A stretch of 64,000 nucleotides of DNA from positions 18,772-82,771 of the forward strand of contig JAKSRW010000009.1 in assembly GCA_024403355.1 (NCBI GenBank). Reading direction: 5' to 3'. The translations under genes were made by a program, and so were the position numbers. Positions 8,863 through 18,417 of this stretch are shown piece by piece. Under the pieces are notes generated by a model that saw nothing but the letters and a program-made list of their open reading frames with translations, was not told where the DNA came from and made no database searches. The stretch is from Lachnospiraceae bacterium (lineage in GTDB: Bacteria > Bacillota > Clostridia > Lachnospirales > Lachnospiraceae). Position 1 is the stretch's first letter; each line of letters opens with the position of its first letter.

Positions 8863-9888
8863 TCAGATAAACATCAGCACGCAGAAGCCCGCATAAAGAA
8901 GCAAAAGCGTAATTCCCTGCCAGCGGTAAAGCTTTCCCTTAATAAGAACGGGCAGTGTCAGAAGCGCCATTACAAGGATCATAAGGGGTGTATCAATCAC
9001 CAGTGATGAGAACATTTCCTTGCCGAAGAAGGTCTTTGTTACGAATTCGGGCTCCTTAATCTCAAAGGGTCCGATTGTAATCGAAACACCCGAAACAAGT
9101 ACCAGATTAAAAAGGTTCGCACCGCAGATGTTTCCTATTGATAGTGAGCCGTGTCCCTTAACAAGAGAGGTAATGGCTGTAACAAGCTCGGGAAGTGAGG
9201 TTCCGAGTGCAATAAAGGTAAGGGCGATAACGCTTTCCGATATACCGATTGCCTTTGCGATTTCCACGCCATGGTCTACGAGAAGTCTTGAACCTACCGC
9301 AATGAGTGCAGCGCCCACAATTACAAGACCGATTATCCACCATACGGGATGCTCTTTTTCTTTTTCCTCTTCCTCGGTCTTTTCGGAAGCTTCTTTACCG
9401 GTTTCCGATGCCTTAACACTGTCATTTCCGATAGGTGAACGCTTTGTCTGAATGACAGTAACAGCCAGATATGCGGCAAATAATACAAGAAGGATAATAC
9501 CCGTTGCCCTGCCAAAGCTCTGCGAGGTATAGGCCGTTCCGGCATAAATTCCGGCTGCCACAAAGAAAAATGCCACAGGCACATAAAGTGACTTCTTATT
9601 AACTACCGCAGGCTTTACCGCCACGGTAATAGCCGCAACAAGCGCTGTGTTGCAGATAATTGAACCGATAGCGTTACCGTAAGCCATCGAACCGTGACCC
9701 TCAAGGGCCGAGGTCGCGCTTACCATAACCTCAGGAAGCGTGGTTCCGATTGAAACTACCGTAGCTCCAATAAGAACCTCCGGCAAATTGAATTTTTTTG
9801 CAATTCCGCTTGCACCGTCCACAAACCAGTCCCCGCCCTTAATCAAAAGAACAAGACCGACAACAAACCATAAAATATGTAATGCCAT
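8863..9888 (-). CDS. Calcium/sodium antiporter (CaCA family, YrbG-like)
   Basis: Inner-membrane cation/Ca2+ exchanger of 341 aa with ten or so hydrophobic segments. Both inverted alpha-repeats are visible: GATVVSIGTTLPEVMVSATSA with GNAIGSIICN in the first half, and ALTFIALGTSLPELVTAITSL with GNICGANLFN in the second. A charged cytosolic loop (about 155-175, SEKTEEEEKEKEHP) separates the halves. A leader-hairpin repeat (9921-10002) lies just upstream. A GC-rich hairpin follows the stop codon but lacks a T-run. Confidence 0.92.
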   Translation of the reverse strand: MALHILWFVVGLVLLIKGGDWFVDGASGIAKKFNLPEVLIGATVVSIGTTLPEVMVSATSALEGHGSMAYGNAIGSIICNTALVAAITVAVKPAVVNKKSLYVPVAFFFVAAGIYAGTAYTSQSFGRATGIILLVLFAAYLAVTVIQTKRSPIGNDSVKASETGKEASEKTEEEEKEKEHPVWWIIGLVIVGAALIAVGSRLLVDHGVEIAKAIGISESVIALTFIALGTSLPELVTAITSLVKGHGSLSIGNICGANLFNLVLVSGVSITIGPFEIKEPEFVTKTFFGKEMFSSLVIDTPLMILVMALLTLPVLIKGKLYRWQGITLLLLYAGFCVLMFI

Positions 9889-9920
9889 AATATATCCAGC
9901 CTTTCAAATTTATTAATTTC

Positions 9921-10002
9921 TCCTTCTAATGCAGAGCTGCTTACGGAGCAGACCGGTGCGCTTTTGCACCGGTCTTCATGCTTGAAATCTATTTTCAAAC
10001 TT
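9921..10002 (-). repeat. Leader hairpin repeat, copy A
   Basis: Upstream of the Ca2+ antiporter gene. It has TTGAAA...TTTTCAAAC distally, a 9-bp hairpin GACCGGTGC/GCACCGGTC (9951-9959, 9966-9974), and a CTAATGCAGAGCTGCT segment near the SD. Copies B (30051-30138) and C (37909-37954) share its order. The A and B hairpins differ by compensatory changes (GACCGG versus GATTGG). Confidence 0.6.
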
Positions 10003-10211
10003 AGCTATCCACCCTGCCGCATACTCATTATAAAGAAGCAGTCTGCTTTCTTTTATACATTTTATACCATTATTTTCACTTATCTTCAAGACCTGCATAT
10101 TTATATAAATGCAAAATTTAATCATTTTTATTTTGCTCACAGCGCAAAATAAAGGCATTTATTTTTCATCGAACAATATTTTTCTAAGAAATAGTAAAAA
10201 TCTTTACATTT

Positions 10212-10225
10212 TTTTGTCGACAAAA
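10212..10225. promoter_or_regulatory. Operator-like palindrome upstream of the XRE regulator
   Basis: TTTTGTCGACAAAA is a perfect 14-bp palindrome, followed by a partial repeat CGACAT. A candidate extended -10 (TGGTATTAT) lies about 13 bases downstream. This is a likely autoregulatory site for the HTH protein encoded at 10301, by position only. Confidence 0.45.
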
Positions 10226-10300
10226 CGACATAACTTATGGTATTATAATTATAATATCAGTAATACTACTTTTATACACTTGGTACACGGGGATATAATC

Positions 10301-10651
10301 ATGACAATCTCAGAGAGAATATTTGAATTATTAAAAGAGAAAAAAATGTCTCAGAAAATGTTTTCTGAGGCTACCGGAATTTCTCAGAGCAGCATCAGTG
10401 ATTGGAAGAAAAAGAAGACAAATCCTGTTTCGGATAAGATACTGATTATTTGTGAAGTGTTGGAGGTCAGTCCGGAAGAGCTTCTTTCCGGCACGGAAAA
10501 CAAGGGAAAGCGCAGCAATCCGTCAGAGTATCTCGTGCTTGACAAAGCATCAGAGCTCGGCCGCTTTGTAATCGGAATCCAGAACCTCGATCAGAGCAAA
10601 CGAGACCGTCTTATGGGTTATTATGCAGCTCTTGTGAATCCTGAGGCTTAA
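10301..10651 (+). CDS. Small XRE-family transcriptional regulator
   Basis: A 116-aa protein with a Cro/CI-type helix-turn-helix at residues 1-65 (MTISERIFELLKEKKMSQKMFSEATGISQSSISDWKKKKTNP, given in part: QKMFSEATGISQSSISDWKK) and a short C-terminal helical tail (FVIGIQNLDQSKRDRLMGYYAALV). Start ATG 10301 is chosen because GGGGA (10289-10293) is well placed. The longer upstream frame translates AT-rich leader DNA. Its last 41 bases overlap the 3' end of the convergent DUF951 gene. Target genes are unknown. Confidence 0.85.
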   Translation: MTISERIFELLKEKKMSQKMFSEATGISQSSISDWKKKKTNPVSDKILIICEVLEVSPEELLSGTENKGKRSNPSEYLVLDKASELGRFVIGIQNLDQSKRDRLMGYYAALVNPEA

Positions 10652-10820
10652 TTACAGCCTTTACATTTTTTTCAGCCTGCTTGCGGGCCACCATAATCAT
10701 ATGTCCGCAGCCGCAGCATTTTAATCTGAAGTCTATACCAATACGCAGCACCTCCCACTCAGCAGAGCCGCAGGGGTGCTGTTTTTTCATTTTCAGTTTA
10801 TCGCCAATTTGAATATCCAT
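10611..10820 (-). CDS. DUF951 family protein
   Basis: A 69-aa protein, MDIQIGDKLKMKKQHPCGS then EWEVLRIGIDFRLKCCGCGHMIMV. The conserved HPCGS, WEVLRIG and CxxCGH features match DUF951, a small family of unknown function in Firmicutes. ATG 10820 is preferred over the upstream ATG 10883, which would overlap the fliS end; GAGGAAG lies directly before 10820. The C-terminal tail after KAVIKP overlaps the convergent XRE gene. It follows fliS and may share its transcript. Confidence 0.8.
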   Translation of the reverse strand: MDIQIGDKLKMKKQHPCGSAEWEVLRIGIDFRLKCCGCGHMIMVARKQAEKNVKAVIKPQDSQELHNNP

Positions 10821-10854
10821 ACTTCCTCTGCACCAATCACGTATTTTAAAATTT

Positions 10855-11328
10855 TTATGCCAGAAAGCCCCTGTTGCTGCCAATGTTCATGTCTGTCTCA
10901 TTGAGCGAGCCCCTGCCGTAGGTAAGTCCTGCGAAAATCGCCTGTGTATTTTCCATGACACTGCCTGAGCTGTCCTGTGCCGCAATTTCATTAAAGGCCT
11001 TACGAAGACCGGAAATTACGTTTTTTGCACTCTCAAGCCCCTTGTCCGTGCCCGAAATATCACTCGCCACAAGAATTCTCTGTACATAAGAATATAACTG
11101 AAGAAGGTTTTTTGAAAGCTCATACTGATAATCAAGCGCGCGCATCAGCTCGCCAAGGAAGCGCTGGGCCTGCTTCAGATTTTTACGGTATTCGTTCACG
11201 TCTGATGCAAGCACCGCCTCCGCATCGGCTATATTATCAAGAATTATATCATAGGTAATTACCACAAGCTCAGTTTTGTTCGCCTGACTCACACGCCTTG
11301 TATAATTAATCTGCTTATCCTTATCCAT
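10855..11328 (-). CDS. fliS: Flagellar export chaperone FliS
   Basis: Cytosolic helical chaperone that binds the C-terminus of flagellin and prevents early polymerisation. The 157-aa protein begins with a YTRRVSQANKTELVVITYDIIL-type helix, followed by four-helix-bundle segments (LKQAQRFLGELMRALDYQYELSKNLLQLYSYVQRIL, seen in part). The C-terminal 35 residues (ENTQAIFAGLTYGRGSLNE) extend beyond the usual length of about 130. It lies 46 bases downstream of flagellin on the same strand. Confidence 0.85.
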   Translation of the reverse strand: MDKDKQINYTRRVSQANKTELVVITYDIILDNIADAEAVLASDVNEYRKNLKQAQRFLGELMRALDYQYELSKNLLQLYSYVQRILVASDISGTDKGLESAKNVISGLRKAFNEIAAQDSSGSVMENTQAIFAGLTYGRGSLNETDMNIGSNRGFLA

Positions 11329-11374
11329 ACTTTGATTCGCCCTTCCTTCAAGCTCTTATCCGTTCAGACATTTA

Positions 11375-12874
11375 TCAGCCGTTTAATAATGACAGAATGT
11401 TCTGAGGTCTCTCATTTGCCTGTGAAAGCATAGCCGTTCCTGCCTGGCTCAGCACGCTCTGCTGGGTAAACTCGGTCATTTCCGCAGCCATATCCACATC
11501 CTCAATACGTGACATAGCTTCGGTCATGTTAAGTCCGGATGTTTCAAGATTGTTGATTGTATGCTCAAGTCTGTTCTGGTAAGCACCAAGCTTTGCTCGG
11601 ATGGCAGAAACCGCATTTACCGCATTATCAAATAATGTGATGGCTGCCTCGGCACCCTCCTGTGTACATACATTTGCATTTGCAAAGCCAAGTGTGACAG
11701 GATCGATTCTCGGAATCTTAACCTCAACGCTCTGGTCCTCATTTGCGCCGACCTGAAGGTACATTGTACCTACAGAAAGAAGTGTGGAAACCACATCAAC
11801 CTCATCGCCGCCAAGCGCCTCAGCCTCTGAGCTGGCATCACCCGCGGTATCATTAAAATCTGTCTGTGCGGTTCCGGCCTTAATCTGGAAACGCATCTCG
11901 AAATCGTTGCTGTCCTTTACATAAACGATGTCTCCGTCCGCGCTGGTGGTCGCTGTCGAAGAGAAGCCGTCGCCAAGCTCAACCTGTGCGTCAAAGCCTC
12001 TGGCTCTTACTGTTTCGGTACTGAGTCCGAAGAGATTTGCCAGGTCCTCGTTGTTGCACTGGATATCAATATGCTGCGAAGAACCGTAGCCGTTTGACAT
12101 AAAAATCAGGTCTCCGTCTCCGATTTCGGTCTTTTCATAGCCTGCGGTAGCGGGGTCTCCGTCTGCGCTTGGACCGCTTCCGTAGAAAACTGAGATGTTC
12201 ATCTGGTCACAGGCATTACGAAGTGCCGTAAAGCACTGCTCCTGTGTCATACCCTCGGTAAAGTATACAGGGTATCCGTTAATGGAAATCTGGCCTGCTT
12301 CCTCTTTTGCAAGAGTATCAAAAGAAGATGCTGCCGCCGAAATAACCGCCTGTCTGGGATCCTGTGTAACCTTAAGTCCGTATTCCACGCAGGGAACTGT
12401 ATCAGAGCTGTAAATTATCTCAACACCGGTATTATCAGTATATGAATTATTATCAATATTACCGTCAAGAAGTGTCTTAGTATTGAATTCTGTAGTCTTC
12501 GAAATACGCTGAATCTCACTTGTCAGCTGGGAAATCTCCTGCTGGATGGCAATACGGTCCTCACCGGTATTGGTTCCGTTAGCAGCCTGAACGGCCAGCT
12601 GTCTCATACGCTGAAGCATCGCAGTTACCTCATTTAAGGCACCTTCTGCTGTCTGAATTACCGAAATACCGTCCGAGCTGTTCATTGAAGCACGTTCAAG
12701 ACCCTCAATCTGAGTCTTCATTTTTCTGGAAATCGCCATACCTGCCGCATCGTCTGCAGCCTGATTTATACGAAGTCCCGAAGAAAGTCTCTGAAGAGCC
12801 TTATCAAGAGCCTTATCGGTCTTTCTCATCTGTGCGTTTGTATTGATTGCTGAAATATTATGGTTAATTCTCAT
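11375..12874 (-). CDS. Flagellin
   Basis: Filament subunit of 499 aa. The N-terminal D0/D1 begins [16 protein letters not shown] and runs through [19 protein letters not shown] and [32 protein letters not shown] (87-102) matches the TLR5-recognised segment. The C-terminal D1/D0 is [18 protein letters not shown] through [14 protein letters not shown] to NILSLLNG. The roughly 240-residue middle is the variable surface domain, rich in acidic residues and Thr/Ala. ATG 12874 is chosen over the in-frame GTG 12883 because AAGGGG then lies 8 bases upstream. It starts only 20 bases after the upstream large gene. No sigma-28 promoter was seen in between. Confidence 0.96.
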   Translation of the reverse strand: MRINHNISAINTNAQMRKTDKALDKALQRLSSGLRINQAADDAAGMAISRKMKTQIEGLERASMNSSDGISVIQTAEGALNEVTAMLQRMRQLAVQAANGTNTGEDRIAIQQEISQLTSEIQRISKTTEFNTKTLLDGNIDNNSYTDNTGVEIIYSSDTVPCVEYGLKVTQDPRQAVISAAASSFDTLAKEEAGQISINGYPVYFTEGMTQEQCFTALRNACDQMNISVFYGSGPSADGDPATAGYEKTEIGDGDLIFMSNGYGSSQHIDIQCNNEDLANLFGLSTETVRARGFDAQVELGDGFSSTATTSADGDIVYVKDSNDFEMRFQIKAGTAQTDFNDTAGDASSEAEALGGDEVDVVSTLLSVGTMYLQVGANEDQSVEVKIPRIDPVTLGFANANVCTQEGAEAAITLFDNAVNAVSAIRAKLGAYQNRLEHTINNLETSGLNMTEAMSRIEDVDMAAEMTEFTQQSVLSQAGTAMLSQANERPQNILSLLNG

Positions 12875-12894
12875 AAATGCCACCCCTTATATCA

Positions 12895-15800
12895 TTATAA
12901 AAATGCCGCCACGAAGCTTCTTGCCGCCCTGTAAAGGGAATTTGTCGTCACCCTCGGACGTTCATCCCCGGCAAGCTTCTCGCTCGCAAGTCTTGCCATA
13001 TATGCCCTTTCGCTCTCACTGCCGCGGGAAACACTGATATCTCCGATACCAAAGCCCATGCCCTGCAGCGAAGCTCTGAACTCCTCCAGTCTTCCTCCGA
13101 TTTCGCCAATCGCTCCCGCATTATCGCAGACGATACTGCCGGATACCGCCAAAGGCAGATCAGTTTCATCCTCAGCCGAGCCGCCCTGATATTCGTTTCT
13201 CATAATGACAAGCGATAAATCAGCGGTCAGATTATAGTCTGCGCTTTTAAGCTGAATCGAAAGAGTTCCCGCATTTCCTGTATTGTTAATAACTGTCAGG
13301 TTGATTCCGGCAGCTGTTCCGCCCTCATCCACCAAAAATCTGTAATGTCCGTTATCAGCCAGGCCTTTGATAAGTCCCAGCCTGTCAAGCTGTTCGGTCA
13401 GACCTACTGAGGTCATTGCACTGATACGTGTTTCGAAGGCCTGTCCGGTTAATGCATTGGCAATTCGCGTTCTGATTCCCAAAAGCTCATCGGTAGTGCT
13501 TTCACTCTCCAGCGCACTCATAAGCTCGTTTTTCGAAACCGTCAGGGCTTCATCGGAAGCTGCCTCTGAGATAGTTTCCTCACTGCCCTCGATTTCTACG
13601 CCGAACTCCCTGCCTGCCGCACGGATATTTTTGAAGCTGTCTTCTACGCCAAAGGCCTTCAAAAAGCTCTTTGTTCCCGCATTGGCGCTCATTACGTTTC
13701 TGAGTGCCGCCGCCTCGGCCTCATTATTTATTTCGGCTGAATCAGCCAAATTATTAAGCTTTTCTGCAAAATGTTCCAGAGAAAGAGTCTCGGGATTTTC
13801 ACCCTCGAGCGCCTGCTTCCAGACTGAAGGCTCTGCATTTTCGGTAATCTGTCTTGCCAGACTTCCCGCATACTGTGAAAGTTCACTTCCTCTTCCCGCG
13901 GAATTTACACCGTTCAGAATCTGGTCAGTTATGGAATTTGTATAATGAGAAGTCTTAAGCTCCGTGCTGTCGTTAACGCTTTCATCCACACTTCCGATGC
14001 GGCTTCTTCTTTCGGTCATCAGATTGCCCAAGGTAAGCTCACGCCCTGATTTTATTGCCGCTCCGACTGCCGCTCCGTCACTCTTTTCCAGACTGTAGAG
14101 CATTCTGTAAATTCCTATGAAGCCCTCTCTTTCTGAAGCTGTGATATTTCCGCTTTCCTCAAGCTTTACAAGGAAGCTGCTGTATTTTTCTTCGGGTGAT
14201 GCCCCTTTTTCGGCGATTATCGAATCAAGCTCTGCCGAAAGCTCATCAATAGTTTTATTAAGAGGATTCACACCCCTGCGCACCATTTCCATAACCACGG
14301 CCGGTGTCATCCGTTCGGTCAGTGAGCTGACCTTATTATCATAATATTTAATATTTTCAATATTTTCAACAGTAATTTCCATGCTGTTGTAGCCAAGGAT
14401 TCGAACCGCGCGTCGATTTGCCTCGCTTGCCTCAAGACCGTTCTGCTCCAGCAGACTGTCGGCATTTCGGAAGGCCTTTGCAATGGAATCGCCAAGGTCA
14501 CGCCTAATCTGCGTTGCACCGCTTTCGTAAGCCGAAAATGCCTCACTGTAGCTGATTTCGCCGTGTACACCGACCAGCTCACCGTTTACGGACTCATAGC
14601 TGATTCCCGCAGTAAGAAGTCTTGCACGAAGACCGCTTCCGCTTTCTGCCAGTTCACCGAAGCTGATTGTATGTCTTACGGAATAGGTCTGTCCGATGAG
14701 AGCCGCAGGTGCCTTGGAAAGCGATACCGCAGCATCTCTTCCGGCCTCTGCCAGTTCAGCGATCTCCTCGCTGCCCATTACGCTGTCGGATCCTCTTAAG
14801 GCCGCTCCGGTTTCCTGATAAAGCTTTCCGAAAAATTCCTTCTGAAGCTCACGAAGCCCGGCAACAACCTTCTCAAGTCCGTCCGTTGATATATTTATTC
14901 CGCTCATCATAAGCTTTCTGCCCGCATCGACCGTCATTTTCAGTCTGATTTCTTCAAGCTGAAGCTTTGTACTGAGCTCCTTTTCCGTCATTCCCATAAG
15001 CATGGCCTGCGCTGCCTGAGGCTCTGCCTCAATAGCCTGCTGTGCTCTTCCGAGCCCGTCTATACTGGGCTCACCGCCATTCATAAATTCCGCCCTGCCG
15101 CTTCTGAATGCAAATCTTACGGCATTGTCCGTAATAGAACTAACAGTCCTCATCACGCTGAGGACTGTGCCGCGGATGCCTACAGCGCTGCCCTCCGGCT
15201 GCTTTCCTGCCTCTATTACACCGTTCTCGGCCTTTTCGCCGTTTTTTACCGCCTCCACGGAAGCCTCTGCGGCTGCCGCCTCAACAGCTGTATCTGCGGC
15301 CTTAAGTTCCTTTAAGGCTGCCATCTTCAGCAGATTTTCTTTGGTAACGGGAACATCATATTCCATAAGCATTCTTGCATCGCCGAGGCTGACCGCTGTC
15401 ATGCCGGTCTGCATGTCCTTTGAAGCGAGCTCTTTATTTGCCTCCTCAACGACTCTTGCGACACTGCTCTCAAGCTGCTTCCAGTCAGATTCCGCAAGCG
15501 GTGAATACTTCGAAACGCCGCTGTACACCGCCTTGTAAATATTAGCGGGAGTGGGCTCGAGTCCTCCCTTAACCATATATGCGATTGAATTGTTGTTTAA
15601 TGAAGCTGCGGCGCCGGCCATATTGACAGAGGCTGCTACCGCCGCGATATTCTCTGCCGTAACAGGCAGATCCGCACGTCCGAGCAGCTCTGCAATTCTC
15701 CTCTCAAGTGGAGTCTTTGCGGCTGTTCCGATAGCGATTTTGTGGATTTCCTCACGGTTTTCGCGGATATCCTCTGCTGCGGTTTCCAGGCTTTCTGCCT

Positions 15801-16341
15801 TAAATTCACGTGCTTCCTTTATTCTTTCTATAGCATGCTCAAGTCTTTCGGAGGAGAACTTTTCAAGCGACATTCTCTCATCACTGAGCTCCGAATAATC
15901 CTTTTCGCTGAGATTCTTTGCGGAATTTTCGTTGTCATCCTCACCGACAATTTCAGAAAAGTTATCTATAAGCTGCGGAAGGGAAGGATCAATCTGTGTA
16001 AAGGACATCTTCTGTACTTCTCCCGCCACGCCTTCCTTTGTGACATCCTTCAGAACAAGCTTCTTCGCATTTGCGCTGATAACCTCGAATCTTCTGGTCT
16101 CTCCGACATATGCATCCCTGACAGCATCCTTATCGAACCTGAATTCACGCTTTTGCGAAGCATCAAAATAAGCGACATCAGTCTTTTTGTTTTCAAAAAG
16201 AATTGTCGCTCCCTCCTTATCGCAGGCTGTAACGATACCCTCGACAATATCGCCCTCTTTAAAAAAGGACGCATTGGAATTCTCGTTATTTACCGCAATA
16301 TTATTTGTATAAATGTCATTATATAAGTCGCTTACACGCAT
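12895..16341 (-). CDS. Large FliK-like, flagellin-linked protein (1148 aa)
   Basis: Not assigned to a characterised family with certainty; it resembles the lachnospiral DUF6240-type proteins found near flagellin genes. Residues about 25-105 (FFKEGDIVEGIVTACDKE, VGETRRFEVISANAKKLVLKD) look like a small S1/OB-like beta module. The long middle is Ala/Glu-rich and helical with recurrent TAENIAAVAAS-like and LTLGNLM helices. The C-terminal 120 residues (LSIQLKSADYNLTADLSLVI, GRLEEFRASLQGMGFGIGDISVS) recall the FliK hook-length-control C-domain. No signal peptide. MRVSDLYND at 16341 is taken as start because AAGAGG is 5 bases upstream. Its position directly before flagellin and fliS supports a flagellar role; the function is inference. 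Confidence 0.7.
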   Translation of the reverse strand: MRVSDLYNDIYTNNIAVNNENSNASFFKEGDIVEGIVTACDKEGATILFENKKTDVAYFDASQKREFRFDKDAVRDAYVGETRRFEVISANAKKLVLKDVTKEGVAGEVQKMSFTQIDPSLPQLIDNFSEIVGEDDNENSAKNLSEKDYSELSDERMSLEKFSSERLEHAIERIKEAREFKAESLETAAEDIRENREEIHKIAIGTAAKTPLERRIAELLGRADLPVTAENIAAVAASVNMAGAAASLNNNSIAYMVKGGLEPTPANIYKAVYSGVSKYSPLAESDWKQLESSVARVVEEANKELASKDMQTGMTAVSLGDARMLMEYDVPVTKENLLKMAALKELKAADTAVEAAAAEASVEAVKNGEKAENGVIEAGKQPEGSAVGIRGTVLSVMRTVSSITDNAVRFAFRSGRAEFMNGGEPSIDGLGRAQQAIEAEPQAAQAMLMGMTEKELSTKLQLEEIRLKMTVDAGRKLMMSGINISTDGLEKVVAGLRELQKEFFGKLYQETGAALRGSDSVMGSEEIAELAEAGRDAAVSLSKAPAALIGQTYSVRHTISFGELAESGSGLRARLLTAGISYESVNGELVGVHGEISYSEAFSAYESGATQIRRDLGDSIAKAFRNADSLLEQNGLEASEANRRAVRILGYNSMEITVENIENIKYYDNKVSSLTERMTPAVVMEMVRRGVNPLNKTIDELSAELDSIIAEKGASPEEKYSSFLVKLEESGNITASEREGFIGIYRMLYSLEKSDGAAVGAAIKSGRELTLGNLMTERRSRIGSVDESVNDSTELKTSHYTNSITDQILNGVNSAGRGSELSQYAGSLARQITENAEPSVWKQALEGENPETLSLEHFAEKLNNLADSAEINNEAEAAALRNVMSANAGTKSFLKAFGVEDSFKNIRAAGREFGVEIEGSEETISEAASDEALTVSKNELMSALESESTTDELLGIRTRIANALTGQAFETRISAMTSVGLTEQLDRLGLIKGLADNGHYRFLVDEGGTAAGINLTVINNTGNAGTLSIQLKSADYNLTADLSLVIMRNEYQGGSAEDETDLPLAVSGSIVCDNAGAIGEIGGRLEEFRASLQGMGFGIGDISVSRGSESERAYMARLASEKLAGDERPRVTTNSLYRAARSFVAAFL

Positions 16342-16755
16342 AGAAACCTCTTTTTCGTTTAATAACATGTCGTTCTGCCTGCACCGCAAAGGCATAATTC
16401 AAATACTTGTCCCAATCTGACCCGTTCACAGCCCCGACACGTCCCTGTATCGTCATTCGCCGGTTACCCGTGCAGCTGAACCTGACCGCAGTCATTATTA
16501 AAATCGGAAAACTATCCACCGCAGAAGCGACATCCTTGTTTCTCTGCTGTATTCTATTTCGGCAAAATCCCGTAAAAAGTTAACAGTTATCGGTCAAAAA
16601 GATAAAAATCGCAACTGTCACACCATATTACGCAATAATAACGAAGATATTATCCATAAAATATTATAATATATTAGTAATCGAAATAGAAATCTAATTA
16701 ATGTTACTTATAAGTAAATTTTCAATATTTTTTATAAGAAAGGATCTCTAAAATT
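16342..16755. other. Divergent promoter region of the flagellar set and the esterase
   Basis: About 410 bases without a supported gene, AT-rich toward the right end (ATATTATAATATATTAG near 16670). It must hold the promoters of both flanking genes. I could not assign -35/-10 pairs with confidence and saw no hairpin or repeat. Confidence 0.5.
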
Positions 16756-18402
16756 ATGAAAGCTATGCCTGAAATCACCAAGCTTGCCGACGGAAGTGCC
16801 ATCTGGTCACACTGCTTCGAAAAGTTCGAGGCTACCGTGTATTCACCCGTGAACGACAAGGACGATGACATCCTCAATTACGGCTTTATCGCACCCTATC
16901 TTCTGGTATTTATGCCCGAGAAATTCACTGCCGACGAAGCAATTGACTTTGCCCGCAGGAAGGGTCTTGAAAAAATCGCAAAGGACTTTGCATCAAGCGT
17001 TGTATTCATATATCCCACAAGAGGGGACTGGGACAGTGCCGCAGACGATATCTTTGCCGAGATTCTTTCAAATTCAAAAATCCATCAGTACTATCAGGAC
17101 GGCGTGGCCGTTTGTATCAACCGTTTCAACAATAACGAGGTGGACTACCATATCCGCGGTGCCATCTTCCGAACCAATCTCTTCGGCTTCGGTAAATCAG
17201 CCGATTATATCGCTAAAAACTGCCTGAAGCATTTTGAGGGTGACGGTCTCTGGGGTCGTGCGGATTCTGCCGCAGTTACCTGTATTCTAAGCGGTCTTTC
17301 AACAATGCCCGATGTTCAGGCCGATGATATTCCCGTAATTTCCATAGGAAATTCCGATGAAATCAATGATTATCTGGGTGAAAAATGCAAATATCTGCTT
17401 GTTGAGGACGAGGCAAATTATGTAAAGGATTTCTATGGCTTCTCAAGAAAGTTCAGACGTATGCTCGGCGAGCTTGAGCTTGATGCGGACCTCGAGGCAG
17501 AGGGCATGGTTATCGAGCCTGTAATTGAGGAGCTCACTACCTCTGTTGATAATGCCGGTGATGACAAGGCTACAAAGACCCACCGCGTAGGCTGCTTTGC
17601 TTTTTACAATAAGGATATTTTCGAATTCGGTCCCGTACCTCTTCTTATCTCCTTCCACGGCGGCGGAGACAGTGCATTTTATATCGCACACATTTCACAG
17701 TGGGCCAACGTTGCTCATAAATACGGTTTCCTGCTCGTATCAATCGAGAATCATCTCAACAGCACTGCCACAGAAATGGTAGAGCTTATCGAGCGTCTTA
17801 AGAAGCGTTACAGCATCGACGAAACAAGAATTTACTGCAGCGGCTTCTCAATGGGCGGCTGCAAGAGCTGGGATTTCATTGCAGAGCATCCTTCGATTCT
17901 GGCTGCGGCAGCACCTATGGACGCAACCTTCGAGATGGGCATCAACGTATTCGGACAGCCCTCTCCCTACCCGCTCAATACAAGCGTACCGGTTCCCGTC
18001 TTTTATACCGGCGGCGCAATTACTCCTCTTCCCGAGCTTCCTTTCCAGGCTCAGAAGTGCTATGACAGAATCAAATATATTCTGGAGCTCAACAAGGCTG
18101 ACAAGCCCTATAATGTAAGCTTCGACAATCAGGAAGCATGGGAAAATAAAATCTGGGGTATCAACGGCGATACAACAATCAGCTCCTACGATAAGAACCG
18201 CAAGGCTACCCTTACAATGGAAGCCTTCAACAGCGGTGATAAGATTTACACAGTGCTCGGCAGCATCAGCGGCCAGGGTCATGAGTGCCGCCCCCACACC
18301 TGTGAGAACGCATGGCGCTTCCTTTCAAATTTCAGACGTATGCCTGACGGCAGCATCAGCGGCGGCGATTACGAAGTTATTAAGAATTGCTTTTTAAAAT
18401 AA
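16756..18402 (+). CDS. Cytosolic alpha/beta-hydrolase esterase (CE1/PHB-depolymerase-like)
   Basis: A 548-aa protein with no signal peptide. Residues 300-500 form an alpha/beta-hydrolase domain: LLISFHGGGDSAFY (oxyanion loop), YCSGFSMGGCKSWDF with nucleophile Ser in GFSMGG, and the probable catalytic His in GQGHECRPHT. The first 280 residues are a mixed domain I do not recognise. Families with this core include feruloyl and acetyl xylan esterases, so a role in de-esterifying imported oligosaccharides is plausible but inferred. An AGAAAGGA SD lies 11 bases before ATG 16756; ATG 16765 is an alternative start. Confidence 0.78.
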   Translation: MKAMPEITKLADGSAIWSHCFEKFEATVYSPVNDKDDDILNYGFIAPYLLVFMPEKFTADEAIDFARRKGLEKIAKDFASSVVFIYPTRGDWDSAADDIFAEILSNSKIHQYYQDGVAVCINRFNNNEVDYHIRGAIFRTNLFGFGKSADYIAKNCLKHFEGDGLWGRADSAAVTCILSGLSTMPDVQADDIPVISIGNSDEINDYLGEKCKYLLVEDEANYVKDFYGFSRKFRRMLGELELDADLEAEGMVIEPVIEELTTSVDNAGDDKATKTHRVGCFAFYNKDIFEFGPVPLLISFHGGGDSAFYIAHISQWANVAHKYGFLLVSIENHLNSTATEMVELIERLKKRYSIDETRIYCSGFSMGGCKSWDFIAEHPSILAAAAPMDATFEMGINVFGQPSPYPLNTSVPVPVFYTGGAITPLPELPFQAQKCYDRIKYILELNKADKPYNVSFDNQEAWENKIWGINGDTTISSYDKNRKATLTMEAFNSGDKIYTVLGSISGQGHECRPHTCENAWRFLSNFRRMPDGSISGGDYEVIKNCFLK

Positions 18403-18417
18403 ATATTACAAAGCGGA

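Noticed and set aside
12875..12960. Sigma-28 promoter directly before flagellin
   Set aside because: No TAAA-N15-CCGATAA-like sequence was found in the end of the upstream gene or the 20-base gap.
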